DNA of 64,000 nucleotides from Carex sylvatica (Eukaryota > Streptophyta > Magnoliopsida > Poales > Cyperaceae). Each line of letters opens with the position of its first letter. The stretch's first letter is position 1. Below the pieces are notes generated by a model. It worked only from the letters and a program-made list of their open reading frames with translations. It was not told the origin of the DNA and searched no databases. Shown here in pieces: positions 23,993 to 37,300 of the stretch. The stretch covers positions 1 through 64,000 of the forward strand of contig CAXKVR010000261.1 of the NCBI GenBank assembly GCA_964058845.1. The letters are read 5' to 3'. The translations under genes were made by a program, and so were the position numbers.

Positions 23993-25015
23993 ATGGATGT
24001 AAGAGCCCCCACATTCTCCATCCTCCTTCTTGTCTCCCTCCTCTCACTCTCCATCACAAAAAGTGTAGCTCACAATCACTTTTTGATTCCGTCATCATGC
24101 ATTGGTCATCCTAGCCTACTAAAATGTGCACTTGATTTCGAGTTTGCTCTAAAGGCTGCTGCTTCTACCAAAATTCAATTTGCTGCTAGTGCATTAAATG
24201 TTGCGCTTGACTCAATTAATTCTGCTAAAGCGGCCGGATTATCTATTCTACATTTTGTGTCCAGCATCCATGGTGGCTTGATCAATGAACATCCGAAGAT
24301 TGAGTGGATTAATAAGTTGAACTCCACCATTGGCATTGCAGTACATGAACTCGTCAAAGCATATACGGTAATTTAGTACTTAATTTGCTAGCTATTTGTT
24401 TTGCACTATTGTGTTTCATTGTATTTTCTATAATCATGTATATTATAAAGCATATATGTTTTATAAGTCAAATGAGTCAAAGTCAGCACCAAATCTAACC
24501 GTTGATAATCAATTAAGTTGTCAAAGAGAAACATTAATAAATATTATATCGTTAGACTTTGAAATTAAAAAAATAAAGATAAAAAGTTGGAAGAAGAATA
24601 AGAAATAATAACGTCTAGGAACTAAAAATATGCATGATGTGTGCTTTAGTTCCTATTATAGTGCAATCAAATTGTCATAATACAATACAAATTAATCATG
24701 TTATCAGTATGTTTTTACCATAGCATTCTCTCGTAAGAATTCACACATATGAATAACTACAATGTGTTGGAACTTGAAAACCAGGTTATTCACAGCAAGA
24801 AGAAGCTCTCTTTGGTGGAGTTGTACAATTGTGAGAAGAGTTTGAAGATCGCTTCAGAAATTGCAACTAAGTTGAGCGTGGATGCCGGTTTGAACCATGA
24901 AAATAGTGATGCGAATGTGTTGCTCGGTAGCCTAATCAACCAATTCATCAACCTTACTAACTTGTCGCTCAAGGTCATTGGAACGATTGAAGCTAAAGGA
25001 AAAATCTCCCTCTGA
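23993..25015 (+). CDS. Secreted PMEI/invertase-inhibitor-like protein, copy 1
   Basis: Two exons, 23993-24367 and 24785-25015, joined by a phase-0 GT-AG intron, give 201 residues. The chosen ATG follows an (AC)n tract in the 5' UTR and opens a signal peptide (hydrophobic residues 8-21, likely cleavage after KSVA at 26). The mature part is mainly helical, with C36 and C45 separated by eight residues and C141 in the segment LVELYNCEKSLK. This recalls the helical-hairpin plus ELY-type pattern of pectin methylesterase/invertase inhibitors, which bind those enzymes in the apoplast (family knowledge). The fourth cysteine usual in that family is missing, so one disulfide cannot form. Possible N-glycosylation sites include NST and NLT. 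Membership of the family is inference from pattern; the gene model is supported by the conserved exon structure of the neighbouring paralogue. Confidence 0.75.
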
Positions 25016-26925
25016 GGAAAATCTATCATGGCCAGCTTGAAATGACACTGTTCATCGGTCTTCAATTTGATTGAGAATTCTCCATTTGGACTTCAAAATT
25101 ATTCCAATTTGAAGTATAATCTTGTGTTATACGTTAATTTTGTATTGAACTTTGTATTTAGTTTCTTGGTTAATTGATTCAATATTTTTTTACTTTTTTG
25201 TCTAAACTTTATCTTATAAATTAAGTAGCTAGCTAGCAATTAGCTTTATCTTATAAATAAAGTAGCTCCCTCTTATAATATTGTTGGTTGCTAAAAAAAT
25301 AGAGGTACACAAAGCAAAACACTTGATTCGACACACTATAGGCTGCTCAGTCAGCCCACATAATGTTCTTATAGCGAAATTTAACGATACCAAACTTGGG
25401 AACATTTTCTTTTTTACCATAGGTTGTCCAAATATAGAGATGTAAGACTGAAATTATCTTACCTCCCTAAAACACTCTCTGATAGTAGTTACTTATTCAA
25501 GGCTACAAATACAGTGGATTAATGTATTAATCAATAAAAAGAGCTCCTGGAAGGCACACACAACACAACAGCTTACCAATGAATAGAACTGAACATAAAA
25601 ATTAATAATTTATGTGACTTTCATACTTTTAATAGTTGTAACCTTGTGACTGATGGATGCATAAATTAAGTTGCATAAATTCGCATATGCAGCTTTCTAC
25701 CTGACCAAAATCAGATTATACAAAGCTGGAATGTATTGTAGTTAGCTTCATTTTTTACAGTACATAACCAGTCATCGTCTATGGCACTGGTGTATACTTA
25801 GAGTGAAATTGTACCCCGCTACTAGAATCCTTGCGTTCACTAGCACTGGCAAAAACCTTAATGCAGTTATTTTGTTTTTGAGTTATCTAGAGAAATCACG
25901 CCTTAAATCAAACAAATTACAAATAATTTACTAATTTTCACTTGAAATGTTTAACACTGTCATACCAGTAACTTCCTTGATAAGAAGGGAATTAGAGCTA
26001 TTAAGGTTGCTCAACAGCCCAGAATTTTCTTTTTTCTTTTTGTATTTTCATAGTTTTTGATTGACAGAGCAGTTCTGGCTTCATGCAGCACACAAATCAT
26101 ATGCAGTGTTGTTTTGACTTTATTATCCGCACGTTGCATGAAACCAAAACTCGTCTGACAATATTTTTACCCTTGAATTCATGTAAGTAATTCTAGATAA
26201 GTAAATCAATTAAATTTATCGCACATTGGATAGGATGTGGACATACAGTAGACATGTAGCTATAAGTCATGAGAGTTGATTATGAAAAATTATATGAATA
26301 ATTTAAGCGCAATAAAATATTAAACCATAAATATTTATCTATCCATGTAGCACCGTGCTAGTTTAGTTCTGCATGCTGATAATTATGTTAATATTTTTTC
26401 TAGTTTTTAATGGCAATTGAAATATTATCTATCTATGATCCATGCATTAATGTTTATATTTAATAATGCAATCTTAATTAATCTGAATGACTTGATCCGC
26501 GTGCATGTGAAATTGTGAATAAAAAATTTGTAAGATAATTTGTAAGATTTTCATCTAGATTTTAAATGAAGATCATCCTAACTAAAATTCGGTAATCTTG
26601 GTAATTATAAAAAAACTAAACAAAAACATGTGAAATTCAAAAGAACTTTCCTGTTAAAATAGACCAATGCATCTTGCCTGGTTACAACTAGAAGGAGATA
26701 GAAAAAAAAACTATTGCATAACTATAATCAATTAACGATTACCAGTAGCAAGAAATTTAAGCCTCTCATCTAAATGCCAAGACCTAAATTATAAATTCAA
26801 AGAACGTGGTTAATTAATACATTAAAACTAACAATTAGTGTCAGTTCAAAATTGAAGGAATGTAAGATGAAATATGTACAAACAATTGACTAAATATAGA
26901 AATCATGGTCCAACACATCTTCTCT
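25016..26925. other. Spacer between the tandem inhibitor-like genes
   Basis: The first about 200 bp are the 3' UTR, closely matched downstream of copy 2 (TAATCTTGTGTTATA.. and TTGTATTGAACTTTGT..). A block at about 25970-26060 (AAGAAGGGAA.TAGAGCTA..GAGGTTGCTCA type) is repeated at about 28330-28440 downstream of copy 2, marking the far part of the duplicated unit. From about 26735 the promoter of copy 2 begins. No other gene was seen. Confidence 0.55.
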
Positions 26926-26931
26926 TATAAA
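26926..26931 (+). promoter_or_regulatory. TATA box of the second inhibitor-like gene
   Basis: TATAAA within CTTCTCTTATAAATTGCCTT, 80 bp upstream of the ATG. The context is the same as for copy 1. Confidence 0.7.
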
Positions 26932-27005
26932 TTGCCTTGACCTGGAACCTATACCATCAAAAGCATCAAAACAATAGTTGTAATTCCTTCACACAAGAAA
27001 AAACA

Positions 27006-27989
27006 ATGGCAGTAACAGTCTCCACATTCTCTATCATCCTCCTCCTTCCTCTCCTCTCTCTCTACTTCACAAAAAGTGTAGCTCACAATCATTTCTTGAT
27101 CCCATCATCATGCATCGGTCATCCTAGCCTACTAAAATGTGCGCTTGACTTCGAGTCTGCTCTAAAAGCTGCCGCTTCTATTGAAATTCAATTTGCGGCT
27201 AGTGCATTAAATGTTGCGCTTGACTCAATTAATGCTGCAAAAGCCGCTGGTATATCTATTCTACATTTTGTGTCCAGCTTCTATGATGGTTTAATCAATG
27301 AGCATCCAAAAATCGAGTGGATAAATAAGTTGAACTCCACCATGAGCATTGCAGTGCATGAACTCATTAACGCGTATACAGTAATATAGTAATTTGTTAT
27401 TTGTTTTGCACTATTGTGTTTTCATTGTAGTTTCTATAATCATGTATACATAACATATTTGTTTTACAAGTCAAATGAGTTAAAGTTGGTATCAAATCTA
27501 ACTGTTGATAATCGATTAATTAAGTTGTCCAATACAAACTTTAATAAATAAATATTATGTTAGACATTCAAATCATAAAAAAAATAGTCTAAGAACTATT
27601 AAAAATGCATGATACGCATTAGTTTCATATCTACAATTGAATTGTAGTAGTATAATACAAAACTAATCATGTTTTCACTATGTTTTTAACATAGCGTTGT
27701 TTTGTAAGAATTCATGCATATGAATAATACAATGTGTTGGAATTCACTTGAAAATCAGGTTATTCATGGCGAGACAAAGCTCTCTTTGGCGGAGCTGTAC
27801 AATTGCGAGAAGAGTTTGAAGATTGTTTCAGAAATTACAACTAAGTTGAGTGTGGGTGACAGTTTGAACCATACAAATAGTGATGCAAATTTGTTGCTCG
27901 ACAACCTAATCAAACAATTTATCAACCTTACTAAGTTGTCTCTCAATGTCATTGGAACGATTAAAGCTAACGGAAAAATCTACCTCTGA
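27006..27989 (+). CDS. Secreted PMEI/invertase-inhibitor-like protein, copy 2
   Basis: Exons 27006-27380 and 27759-27989, with a phase-0 GT-AG intron, give 201 residues, exactly the length of copy 1. The intron lies at the identical site, after codon 125. The signal peptide is slightly altered (MAVTVSTFSIILLLPLLSLY). The mature chain keeps HNHFLIPSSCIGHPSLLKC and ALNVALDSIN unchanged, while exon 2 has diverged more (HGETKLSLAELYNC, LNHTNSDANLLLDNL). The same three cysteines are present and the fourth is again absent, so the loss predates the duplication. Both copies keep intact frames and TATA boxes, which suggests both are expressed. Function as an enzyme inhibitor is inferred, not shown. 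Confidence 0.75.
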
Positions 27990-28928
27990 AAATAATCAAT
28001 CATGGCCAGCATCAAATGAAGCATCATCTTTTTCTTCAATTTGATTGAGATTTTTTTATTTGTATTTAAATATCATCCCAATTTGAATATAATCTTGTGT
28101 TATATGTAATTTTGTATTGAACTTTGTTTTAACAACTTGATTAATTGATTCAATATTTTTTTATTTTTCTTCTTCAAACTTTATCTTATACTTTGGAGTT
28201 GTTTGTTAAATTTAGATTGAACTTTGCATTCAGTTCACCAATTAATGCACTAAGTTGAACAAAGATTTTAATGATTTATGTTTCTTTCATCCTGAAATTG
28301 TCGACTGCCATGACGATAACTTCTTTGAAAAGAAGGGAACCAGAGCTAATGAGGTTGCTCAGCAACTCGGAGTTTTCTTTTTTGTAATTTCAAACTTTCT
28401 AATTAGAGGGTTGGATTCATGTACAACACAAGTAATTCTAGAAAGCAAATCAGAGCAAAACTAAGGTGTGATGTGCTTACCAAGAGGGGTTGGTAAGCAC
28501 ACCTCCAAAAAACTATTATTATTGACTTCGAACTACGAATCCAAACTGTTTGAAATCCACGTACTTTGCGAGTGATGCATGTACATGCAAAAAATTTGAA
28601 GTTTCGAATTTATTAGTACATGGTCAAGCGGTAAGAAAATAATGAAAAATAAATACATAAAATGATTTAAAAGTCAAAATCCATGAATATTAATACGTAT
28701 AGAATTTGATTATGGTGGAAATCAGAGGCGGACCCACATGATCTCGGAAAAGGAAGGGGCAGTTGCCTCACTTATAATTCTGCAAGTGCATGTAATTTAT
28801 CCTTGTACTATCTTTCAAATTTCTCACTTTTTAAAAAATTAGATTAATAATGTTGTAAAAATAAAAAGACTTCAAGTGCATGCACAGTTCTCGTAGTAAA
28901 AACCACGAAATTTATTAGAGTATATAGG
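27990..28928. other. Intergenic with a half foldback relic
   Basis: The 3' UTR of copy 2, then a duplicated spacer block (about 28300-28440). At 28464-28503 a hairpin (GGTGTGATGTGCTTACCAA facing TTGGTAAGCACACC) begins sequence that resembles one half of the foldback elements at 2491 and 56380 (GCATGTACATGCAAAAAATT and GGTCAAGCGGT). It appears to be a solitary half element. The 69-codon ORF at 28255-28464 has no recognised features. Confidence 0.45.
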
Positions 28929-29407
28929 TGTTGGTCCCAAAGGCACTTAGAGGATGTGAATAGGACATTTTTATAATTTTTATTCTAAGTTAAATTATTT
29001 AGCATTTTTACCAGTTATTCTTGGCAGAAACTAAAATAACTAGAATTTAAATTAATAAATGATAAAGTAAATAGTAGAGTTTAGAGACACTTGAAACGAG
29101 AGTTGTTTAAGGAGTTTGGCACTAACGCCTACGTCTCTAAAGCCCACGACAATCAAGATGGCCCGCCTTTCTTTACGTAATGAGAAAGGAGTACAAAGTG
29201 AAACCGGTGAGTCCTTACAATCTTTTGGAAAGTTACACAGCACGAGCACGCAAATAGCTCTAGGAGCACTAAAGGCTCAAGATAACAAAACGAGCAACAA
29301 AGGCTCAAGGAGTAAGTGTAAAGGGTTGATCTCGTAGGATTACTCTAAGAGTTTGTGTATTAGTTGAATAAGCTTGAGATTGAATAGAATATTGAAGTTC
29401 AAGTGCA
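28929..29407. repeat. Possible old copia-type LTR fragment, left part
   Basis: It begins near TGTTGGTCCCAAAGGCACTT and then AGAGGATGTGAATAGGAC, which recalls the opening of plant SIRE-type copia LTRs (recalled pattern). It runs up to the insertion point of the solo LTR at 29408-29412. The right part would continue after 34357. No open frame of a retroelement protein is present. Family assignment is tentative. Confidence 0.35.
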
Positions 29408-29412
29408 CAAGC

Positions 29413-32400
29413 AGTCACACCTCAAACCAGGATTTCTAGATTAAAGTGTGATCAACCTCGCCTCGTACTTAATTAATAATTAAGTACGCAAGGCTAACAT
29501 AACAAAATAATCAAGCAGCAACGGAAGCATAAGATAAAGGATCAGCATCAATCACATAACAATAAATAAATAAATATAAACATACATGTTATACAATACG
29601 ATCCGTCTCGGATCCAAAAATAACATCCACTAATGAAAGGGAGTACATGATCTAGCGAGATCCGTATATATAATACAAGAATACGGATACTCGTGATCCT
29701 AATCAAAATTCTAACATAAAAGTAAATCAAACGACGTGACCATCGGAGACAGCTCCTGGCATCTCCTGCTGCGGACCACCAGATGTTGTACCTAAAATCC
29801 ACGAAACAACTTGTGGGTGAGCAACTAATCGCCCAGTATGTGACCCAATATTATCCCATCAGGGTTCCTCCACGGTCAAAGCATTTTAGTTATAAATTGT
29901 GTTCCGATGAGTATAATTTAAATATGCACTAGTGTGAACCTATATCAATATCTAATACAATTAACAATACTTTTAAATTATGCCATGATGCAATTTATCT
30001 ATTATGCCAACATGCGAAATAAATCCAAAGTCAAAATACAATATCGGATAGAAGTCAAGTCAGAATCCAGTACTCCTCGCACTGTGTGACCAAATATAAT
30101 AATAATACTAAAGCAAATAAAATTCACCCTGTGCCGTGCCAATGGGATCTGAAGATCCAAATAATATAATCAAGGATCGTGATCAGGGGAACAATAATAC
30201 ACATTGCCTAGTGACATCGAGCATTGCCCTTAGGATAGTAGCACACTAGCCGATGATTATATTCTTAAATTCAAAGTGTCATCTCACTTACGATTCATCG
30301 CTCAAACATATCCAATGGGAGAAATCATACAATGCAAGTCGTAAAAAATTAATCTCTTCCCTCATGAGCAGGAGAGAACTCTACCGTCCGGCCAGACCAA
30401 TAGGATCACACACATGAATTCTACCCAAAACCGGTGCTGAAACCCCATACAAGATCCTACCCAAGACTCGCCGGTCTTGGAATCCCACACAAGATTCTAT
30501 CCAACACTACCCGGCTTGGAATCCCGTTCTAGGCAAAGTAGCTCCTAATGTAGGGAAGGAATAAATTCTCGAATCGTACCGTGCCACAGAACTCGAGATC
30601 GAAACTACTCACGTTAAATAGTAAAATGATTGAAAATGATACATAATCAAAGTTTATACATATAATATAAATCCTAAAGCCATCGAAGGATCAAGTGACC
30701 ATCGGCTCAGTGGCTGTCGGGTCGTCCCATGCCAAGTGACACCAAGACAGAACGAAGTCACTTGGCTCTGCTTAGCCCTCACCAATGCATGCGTTGGCAC
30801 GTAAAATAATAATATATATTGTCTTCTACGAGAAAAAGCTAATAACCCAATAATCTAATATTATACATATATTATTATTTAATTATTCTACTCTTAAAAT
30901 ACAATAAATTCAGATTTTTCAGGGATTATGCGATTCTACCTATAGTGCAGAAAGGATAAACATGCTCTACAGTTTTAGTGCAACTACTTAAAATAAAGTG
31001 CAGATGTCATGTCAAATGGATTGACTGGTAAGAGTATGCCCACGAAAAGAATAATTCAGATATCTCACACCTATGGGAGGGTGGAGTCTCTGTGGCTAAC
31101 CCTCAGCGAAATCAACGAGATCCGCGTATGCTCCAAACTGCGAGTCATCTAGATTAGTCCACGGATCAGACTCGTAAGAAATCTGCTGATCTGAAATTAC
31201 GTAACTACAACTAATTAAAATTTACGCTAAATTATTCTAACCCTCGCCCCATTTAATATGTTTAGTCGTATTTTTGATTAATTTGGTGTTATAAAAATTA
31301 CCGATTCAGTCAGTCGGACTAAATCGGTTAGTCAGATATTGATCATTTACTTTCATGTCATCGAGCTTAGCATTAATCTTAATTTATAATTTCGTCAGAT
31401 ATTGATCATTCACTTTGATTTAAATTAATCTAATTTTAATCTAAAATGATTTATAGTTTTAATACTTTATTTTGAAGATATATTGCTTGTAAAAATTCAA
31501 ATGTCAAATTATTCGCAAAAATAATTATTTGTGAGTTACGATAAATTAAACGTGCTTTACTTAATTACTCTATTTTAATTATCTATCTACTTTGATTTAT
31601 TTTAAATGAACTACAAATAATTTTAATCGTTCAATATGAAGTTTCGAAAGCTAATTTATGATTTAAAACTTCTAAATCTAATATTTTAATAAAATATACT
31701 AATTATGTATTTATTATAAATTTCGCATTTTTAGTTTAATATATTTTAGTTGTTTAATATTCTAGATGCGTAATTTGATTATAAAATTTTAGAAATGAAA
31801 ATTTAACTAATTTACGTATTTCTAATTAATTATTTCTAAGTCGCACAATTCATTATCTTATAGCTAATCTAATTTACTGTTTATTCGTCGTTTCGAATCT
31901 AAGTCCAGAAATAAATATATTTCGTTTATGTCTCAAAAATACTTAAATGTTATAAAACATTTAAGTATTGTTTCATTAACTTTTATTTTATTTTATTTTC
32001 ATGGAAAAACCCAAATTACAATTCATTTTTATTTCCACTTCTCTTGTATTTTATAATTTGGCCTACTTAATTAATCTACACAATCAATTCAATTTCATGT
32101 CATCAAAGCCCAATTCAATCATGGCCGATTTTATCCAAAACACATACATGGCCGGCCACAATCCCTAATTAAATCATATCTTACAATTTGGCCCCTTACA
32201 TTAATACAATTCACATAAGGCCATGTAATTTACCATTTAGACCTCCAAATAAATTAATTTGCAATATGGTCCCTGCCAGTTCAAATTCTGGTAAAACAGG
32301 TTAGCACCGTACCAGTAGCACACGATGGTACCAGCACCACAATCCAACAACAGAATCACACACTAGCATTCATCCAACACAGCACCAGCAAAACAACAAC

Positions 32401-34352
32401 AAACAAGGCAAATCAGCCATACACAGAACATATCACAGACCCACGGAATCAAGCAACATAGGCACAAATCATAGCACCAAGCAAGAACAGAATAGGTAAG
32501 GCACAACAAGTACCCAACTCATATAAAGCCGGTACAGAGTCAAGATAGAAGGCACAAATGTCACAACAGCAATTCAAAAGGAGTACCGGCCTCGATCAAT
32601 TTAAAGGTCAGTTGGGAAATTCAACAACCCGAGCTGACCTTCGATTCAACTTACGCAAACCAGAATTAAAATTAAGAGGTGTTAGACTAACCGAAAGAGA
32701 GGGCAAATATCACAGAGGCAGCACAGTAAGAACAACGGCCGGTTCCAAGTCGAAAAGAACTCGCTCTTCGGCCGTCAAGGATAAGTCGACCACCACAGAG
32801 TTAGCGTCTCCGAGAACCAAACTAGCGCCGAGAGACACCAGATAGAACAAATGAGCACCAGAACCACTCACAAGCAATCAACAGAAATCCCCAATTTTCA
32901 GGGTTTTCAGATTCTCAGATCAGAGGCAAAAATTGGGAGAAAGAGAAAGACTTGTCTCAACACATGAGAAATTAGAGAGAGAGCAACCAACCAAAGGGGA
33001 GATTAACCTCTGCGGAGTTTTTTCGTGCGGAGCCGTGCAGTTCTTTTTATTTGGTCCGTTTGTTTTCGATCGGACGGACCATAACAGAGGAGCTCTTCTT
33101 TTGAGATCTGATCTGGTCAATCCGATCAAAACGAACGGACCAGATTGAAAGCTCCTCATAGCTCCGCACGGAAAAAAACTCCGCAGAGGATAGCATTCCC
33201 CAACCAAAGAGGAGAGGGGGTGTATGTTTATACCAGAAAAGGAGGCACAAGGCAGAGCATGGGTTCAAGCGGGTCAGGGAGCAGGTGCACGGACAAGCCC
33301 CTGTCAGAGGGTAGGCACGAGCAACTCACGAAAGTTGCACTGGACAGGTGAATATCGCGCACAAGTCAAGCACGCGACTGAGTTTTTTTACAGCCGACGG
33401 GACTGCACGAGAGAGCAGAATATCAGTGAAATTCATAAGAGGGTCGCCGCTTTTTCCTTCTCCAGAAAGGAAACGAGTTAGGAAGAGGGAAGGCAGTGGG
33501 GTCGAAGCAACAGAGAAAGAAGAGAGCGCCTAGGGTTTTTGTTTACGGGAGAGGAGGAGAAAACGAAAATAGGAGGGGAGGTGGGGGTCTGTTGGCAGGG
33601 ATGGAAGGGAAAAGAGAAGAGAATAAAATGGGGGTCTGCTTTAAGATTAGTGCTGAATGTATTTAAACGGTTTGAGATTTTCCAAAATAAAAGTCACGCA
33701 GGATATGAGATATTTCAGAGGATGTGAATTAGATTTGAGGGTGGACCCGAACCTCAATTCCAATTGAGTTAAATTTTTAAATTTTCAAGGGATTCAAATT
33801 CAAAGGTTATGATATCTTCAAGATTCGTGTAAGATTAATAGATCAACGGTTCCAAAAATTCAGAAATTTATATAACTTGATTGTTTGATCTAAAATTACG
33901 TTCGTTTATAAATTCGAATCGAGGTTTCGTCATATATTTTTATAACGTCGTCTGAATGTTTTCAAGTGGCTATAATTTGATTTTAAAAATCTGAATTATT
34001 TGATGTTAATTAGTATATACATATACATAATTATCCAAATCAAATTCTATAGCTTATAAACGAACGAAATTTGTAACTTTTATATAATGTTATTTGTACA
34101 AACACTTGTATAGTTATTCTCTTAATTAGAACTTGATATATTTATTTATTTACATGAGTCGATAACATTTGGTTTATTTTCTTTTTTAATGTACAAAATT
34201 TCGCAATTTATTTATATTTCAAAATTTTAGATTCGTTTTAAATTAGTCAGATAAAATATGAAAGGTCCTTTAATTAGCAAAACAAATTTAAATTTGAGCG
34301 TAATATTTAGTTTAGCAAAATTAAATATGTTCTAAAATTTTGGGATATAACA
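29413..34352 (-). mobile_element. Apparent solo LTR of a Ty3/gypsy-type retrotransposon, 4.94 kb
   Basis: Flanked by the 5-bp direct repeat CAAGC (29408-29412 and 34353-34357), the size of an LTR-retrotransposon target duplication. Read on the minus strand it opens TGTTATATCCCAAAATTTTA and closes GGTTTGAGGTGTGACT. This is the style of plant chromovirus/Tat LTRs, which usually begin TGTTATA.CCC and end GTGTGACA. The final CA has become CT. I found no second copy of either end inside and no gag/pol frame, so it is better read as a solo LTR than as a complete element, although nearly 5 kb is long for an LTR. It includes a nested foldback at 33007-33189. Several short ORFs between 32558 and 33727 are not recognisable proteins. 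Confidence 0.65.
33007..33189. mobile_element. Foldback element nested in the solo LTR
   Basis: A 183-bp inverted repeat with ends CCTCTGCGGAGTTTTTTCGT and its complement (GAAAAAAACTCCGCAGAGG). The inner arms are complementary as well (CGTGCGGAGC/GCTCCGCACG and TTGGTCCGTT/AACGGACCA). It is moderately GC-rich compared with its host. No convincing target duplication was found. Confidence 0.7.
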
Positions 34353-34357
34353 CAAGC

Positions 34358-37300
34358 TATAACGGCCTTTTCTAGATCTGAGAAATCCGTGTATTGAAGT
34401 TAATGGTAGCCAGAGTGATAATTCAAACTCCAAAATTGATTATATTTATAGAGAAACAATCATAATGAAGTAATTTGGTCTTTACCGTTAAAACGGTCGA
34501 CCAAGTTACGATGAGTTTGGATGCCATTAACCCTAATGGTCTATAGACCGACGTAACGGTCCCATCACGGTCAGCCTCTGGAATTTTAGGGGGGTGCAAC
34601 CATATTTTACCGTTACGGGATTAATTTATCCATTGTGCCACTTATTAAATGACCGTTGCAATGGTCACTGGACTGTTACAACGGTAGGCCTTACTTAGGC
34701 CAATCTCAAGTTTATTTTATCAATTTTATAGATATTGATTCCTAATTTTGAGGTGATGCTTCTGCTATCCAATGCCTAGTGCTTCATGACTACATCATTG
34801 ATAAGTATTGGAGATGTTCATTCATCCTTGATGCATGTATCATATTCTTTATAGTCATGAACCTACACAATATCTCAAGACAAGAAAACTATAAAATTCA
34901 ATTAATATATGTTTTTCAAATCTAGTCAAACAGACAAGTAAATTATGGTCCAATCCAACAGTAGGAGTGTTAATGATACCCTTTTATTTGTTTACCCGAT
35001 CTAAAAATGAAGAAGGGTAAGATCTTTAATTTTTTTTTCTTTAAGAGTACAAATAACAATTTTGTTCGTTATCTCACCTGTTATCGTATAAGATAATTTT
35101 TATAAATAAAATTATATATATTAATATATATTTATATGAAGGTAATATATGATATAATAAAGTTTTATATTTTATTAAATTTTATAATACAAATTAGTTG
35201 TATTCATTGTTATTTTTTTCTATTTAATTTTTTTATCGAATACACAAATCGAGATGTCAATAACATTTTTTTATCCGTTTAGCCGACCTGTAACATATTC
35301 GAAAAAAATAAGAATAGTTTTTTTTTGTTATTATAATAGATACGAATATGAAAATGCCTATATCTGACCCATATCGTATCCGTTGACACCCACACCCCTA
35401 ACAATAATAAAATAGAAGTTGTGTTATCATGTCTTGGAGATAATTTATTATTTTAAACATGTTATATAAGATTTGAAAAGATCTAAATTCAATCTGAAAT
35501 ATGCAAAGATGATATTTATATAGATTAATTATATATATTTTGAAATCAGTAGTTGTCAATTATAATTTTTTATTAAATAAAAGTAAAATTACATTCATCA
35601 CTACAACATCACAACAATATCATCATAATATCATCCAAACAACACAACAAATATAAAACACACATCAATATCTAAATAACACAACCACTAACAACATAAC
35701 ATTTAACAAATTGGCTTCAAGCGATCATTAATTTCCTCTCTCACCTTCTTGCTCTCCGTTGCACTAACTGGCTAACAACATTAAGGTGAAGGCATCTTAG
35801 AATTTATTTTTTTAAAGGGGATGGTGGCGGGTGGGGAAAGTCGTCACTGGCTGCGACCTCCCTCACCCTGTCTAGAGTTCTAGTGTAGAGGTTTTAGAGA
35901 TAGAGAATAAGATTAGAGTGATGATTAAGAAAAGTGGCGGTTGGAGGAAGCAGAGGGAAGAAGCAGAGGGGGCTACGTCTCTTCTCTCTCGCTTTATCTT
36001 CCGGATCTAAGATTTAGTAGTGGAAAAGAAGAAAGAAAAGTGGTGGTAGATGGAGAAGACACCAACAGAAGAAAGTCGGAGCCGACGATTCTCACTGAAG
36101 AGAGGCAGACAGCTGACTAGCGGAATCGAGAAGCGGACTAGAACAGACTGGTTGGAAAAAGATGAAGAGGACAGGGAGAGGGAGGGAGGAGTGGAATGAG
36201 GATTTGGATGGCAGCGCATAGGTTTTCTCAATATAAATTTTCATATGACTGAAATTTGCATTCGAATCATATTAAAACTTAATCGAATTTGATTTGCTGA
36301 CAACTCTAAAACAAACATTGCTGGGTTTATGTAGACAAATATACTAAAGTCTAATGCTATTGTTTATGAATATGTTCTGATGAGAAGAATAACTATATTT
36401 CGAAATAACATCACTATTCTCATTCATTTATCTAAGGACTCCAATATCATTTACAAATAGTAATTGATTAAACCTTTTTTTAATTCAATATCTTTCTGAA
36501 TAGCGAGGTTATGTCTTTTTAGATTGACACCGTTCTAAAATGTAAATAATGCTGAATGAGGCTAAGGTATTATGTATAGTGTATCTTGGTTCGTATTATG
36601 AATTTATATTTTATTTATTAAAATTTAAATAGTCGATATAAATTGTACATCATGATCTCTGTATATAAATATACTCAGAGGTTAAATTTTATTTTTTTAT
36701 AATATTTTTTTAAAAATAATTATATTCATCCTCACACTCTTATTCTCCGTCCATCCCCACAACTACAATTTAGAAATGTTACATTATGGCTCTCACTAAT
36801 TATTTAAATACTTCTAAAATTAAAGGGTCCAAGTTAAATAAGAAAGATGATAATTATTTAGATATTGTACTATGGTCCCCACTAATTATTTAAACTTCTA
36901 GAATTAGAGGTTGTACTATGGTCTCCACTAATTATTTATCCATACAAAAAATATTCATCACGATAAACGTATACGAGGTCCTTATTCAAGTATATATTTT
37001 TTACATAGATATAAATACTTTAGTGTATAAATATAAATATTTGTAATACTTGATATTAATATTTTCATATGTCAATCACTACCTTATGTAAAAAATATTT
37101 GCAAGGTAGGTATAAATACTTGCACGATGAAGTATAAATACATGTGTAACGACATGCCTGAAAGTATGTCATCATGGATCCCATTTGAAAGAGAAAATTA
37201 CGTAGCAGACGTTCGTGATTTTAGATTCGCAAAATTCCTTATATATCGTCAGAAATGTGGACGAGATTGAAATGAGATAAAAAAAATTCACCTCTAAAAA

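Noticed and set aside
32558..33727. Cluster of short ORFs in the solo LTR
   Set aside because: No retroelement or host protein motif was found. The frames overlap on both strands and are interrupted by the nested foldback.
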